Of a stretch of 34,946 nucleotides of DNA, positions 34,313 to 34,946 are shown piece by piece (position 1 is the stretch's first letter; every line of letters starts with the position of its first letter). The stretch comes from an uncultured Desulfovibrionaceae bacterium (GTDB taxonomy: Bacteria; Desulfobacterota; Desulfovibrionia; Desulfovibrionales; Desulfovibrionaceae), in assembly GCA_949741925.1 (NCBI GenBank), contig CATJOY010000019.1, forward strand, positions 1 through 34,946. The letters are read 5' to 3'. The notes under the pieces were generated by a model that had not been told where the DNA came from, searched no databases, and was given only the letters and a program-made list of their open reading frames with translations. The translations under genes and the position numbers were made by a program.

Positions 34313-34725
34313 AGGAAGAATTTCAGGAAGACCCAGGCAGCCTCAACACTTTGCTATCCCTTTGAGCTGTCTGATTTTCCGGCGGCAATTCGGGAAGCTG
34401 AGAGGAGAGGCGCGAGGGAAACGGCGCAATGTGCCGGAAAGCTTCCCGGATTCCTGCATCGCTGATACGCGCGTTATGAGGTCCCGCCGGATTATTAGAG
34501 GCGCTTACGCCCGTATTTCTACGGCACGACGCGGCGGTAAGCCCTTTTTTAGCGGCTTCTGAACAAGGCAGGGCACGCCAAGGAATTCCATAAATTCTTT
34601 GCTTGCCTGATGGCGGATGACTGGCTACAAAAGAGGCTTCGGGCCGGTGTTCCAGCACCAACCCGACGGACACGGCGCGTTATGCGCTCCCACTCGTTAC
34701 GCGGTTATGGCTACTTCATGTTTTA
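34313..34725. other. Gene-poor stretch after tRNA-Leu, possible ncRNA
   Basis: No supported protein gene. It contains an inverted repeat around 34388-34399 and 34439-34450 (GGGAAGCT/AGCTTCCC type) enclosing ~40 bp, and ends at a strong plus-strand terminator. Something may therefore be transcribed here, either tRNA 3' trailer or a separate small RNA. Confidence 0.35.
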
Positions 34726-34769
34726 GCCCCTGTCCGGCTGCAACCGGACGGGGGCCTTTGTTTATTTTA
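34726..34769 (+). terminator. Strong orphan Rho-independent terminator
   Basis: A 12-bp stem (GCCCCTGTCCGG / CCGGACGGGGGC, one G-T pair) with loop CTGCAA is followed by CTTTGTTTATTTTA. It has no protein gene upstream within 400 bp. Confidence 0.78.
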
Positions 34770-34838
34770 CATCCGGCTTGAAGACCGGAGCAACAGACAA
34801 AGGATCGTCAGCAGCGCCAAGACAAGAAGGCGTCTCAT
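34767..34838 (-). CDS. Possible 23-residue hydrophobic membrane peptide
   Basis: The ATG at 34838 is preceded by AAAGGAG with 8-bp spacing. The peptide starts MRR, has a fully hydrophobic core (LLVLALLTILCLLL) and ends with a basic tail, the layout of a single-pass small membrane protein. The stop sits at the edge of the orphan terminator. It is too short for homology judgement and could be chance. Confidence 0.35.
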   Translation of the reverse strand: MRRLLVLALLTILCLLLRSSSRM

Positions 34839-34946
34839 GCGGCCAACTCCTTTACCCGTGAACGGGAGTATGCGCCGTGTCAGCGCATGGAGTGAACCGC
34901 GTAACGCAGCAGCCTTGTACAATGTGGGGAACGAAGAAACAAGAGA
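34839..34946. other. Right edge of window
   Basis: Short hairpins (CCCGT/ACGGG, ATGCGC/GCGCAT) but no recognisable gene. It would be the upstream region of the small peptide frame. Confidence 0.3.

Noticed and set aside
34086-34313. 75-codon minus-strand frame over the tRNA
   Set aside because: It is antisense to tRNA-Leu; frames containing GAGLEPARPFGPQILS are a well-known annotation artefact.
34226-34946. Prophage or island integrated at tRNA-Leu
   Set aside because: No integrase gene or repeat of the tRNA 3' end is visible within the window after the tRNA.

Overview
The window looks like chromosomal DNA of a GC-rich Desulfovibrionaceae-type bacterium (Desulfovibrio/Bilophila relatives). 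This rests on gene content: a LapG-type adhesin system, a DUF39 homocysteine gene, a four-subunit ferredoxin-linked oxoacid oxidoreductase and a TRAP transporter. Most of it is ordinary GC-rich coding sequence, with one AT-rich gene at 16.85-17.73 kb that stands out. The taxonomic call is inference.

Region 1 (1-9927) is a surface-adhesin module. On the minus strand lie a TolC-like outer-membrane protein, an ABC exporter with a C39-like domain lacking its catalytic cysteine, a membrane fusion protein and, after a 720-bp spacer, the 5' end of a repeat-rich giant adhesin that runs off the left edge. The divergent plus strand carries a LapG-type periplasmic cysteine protease and, one base later, a membrane sensor with a PAS-like segment and a degenerate HD-GYP domain. 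The adhesin N-terminus contains two consecutive PAAG motifs, the kind of site LapG proteases cut. The sensor occupies the place where LapD would be expected.

Region 2 (10.3-23.4 kb) is mostly housekeeping: panC, metK with a strong terminator, a Tim44-domain protein, hutI, a PLP aminotransferase, an AT-rich glycosyltransferase on the minus strand, htpX, a GT-B glycosyltransferase, a DUF39 homocysteine-biosynthesis gene with a LarE-like PP-loop sulfurtransferase directly behind it, and a B3/B4-domain protein.

Region 3 (23.6-29.8 kb) is a six-gene operon: a hydantoinase/dihydropyrimidinase, an AroM-like two-cysteine protein of the Asp/Glu/hydantoin racemase type, TRAP subunits P, Q and M, and a (S)-ureidoglycine aminohydrolase-like bicupin with all four metal ligands. 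I read it as an uptake and degradation cassette for a cyclic ureide (hydantoin, dihydropyrimidine or allantoin type). This is the best candidate for an undescribed system.

Region 4 (30.4-34.9 kb) holds korDABC as a tightly overlapping operon, a dispersed ~117-bp repeat whose inverted partner lies 18 kb upstream at 15.0 kb, a small conserved-looking unknown gene, tRNA-Leu(UAA), and a gene-poor right end with a strong orphan terminator and a possible 23-residue membrane peptide.
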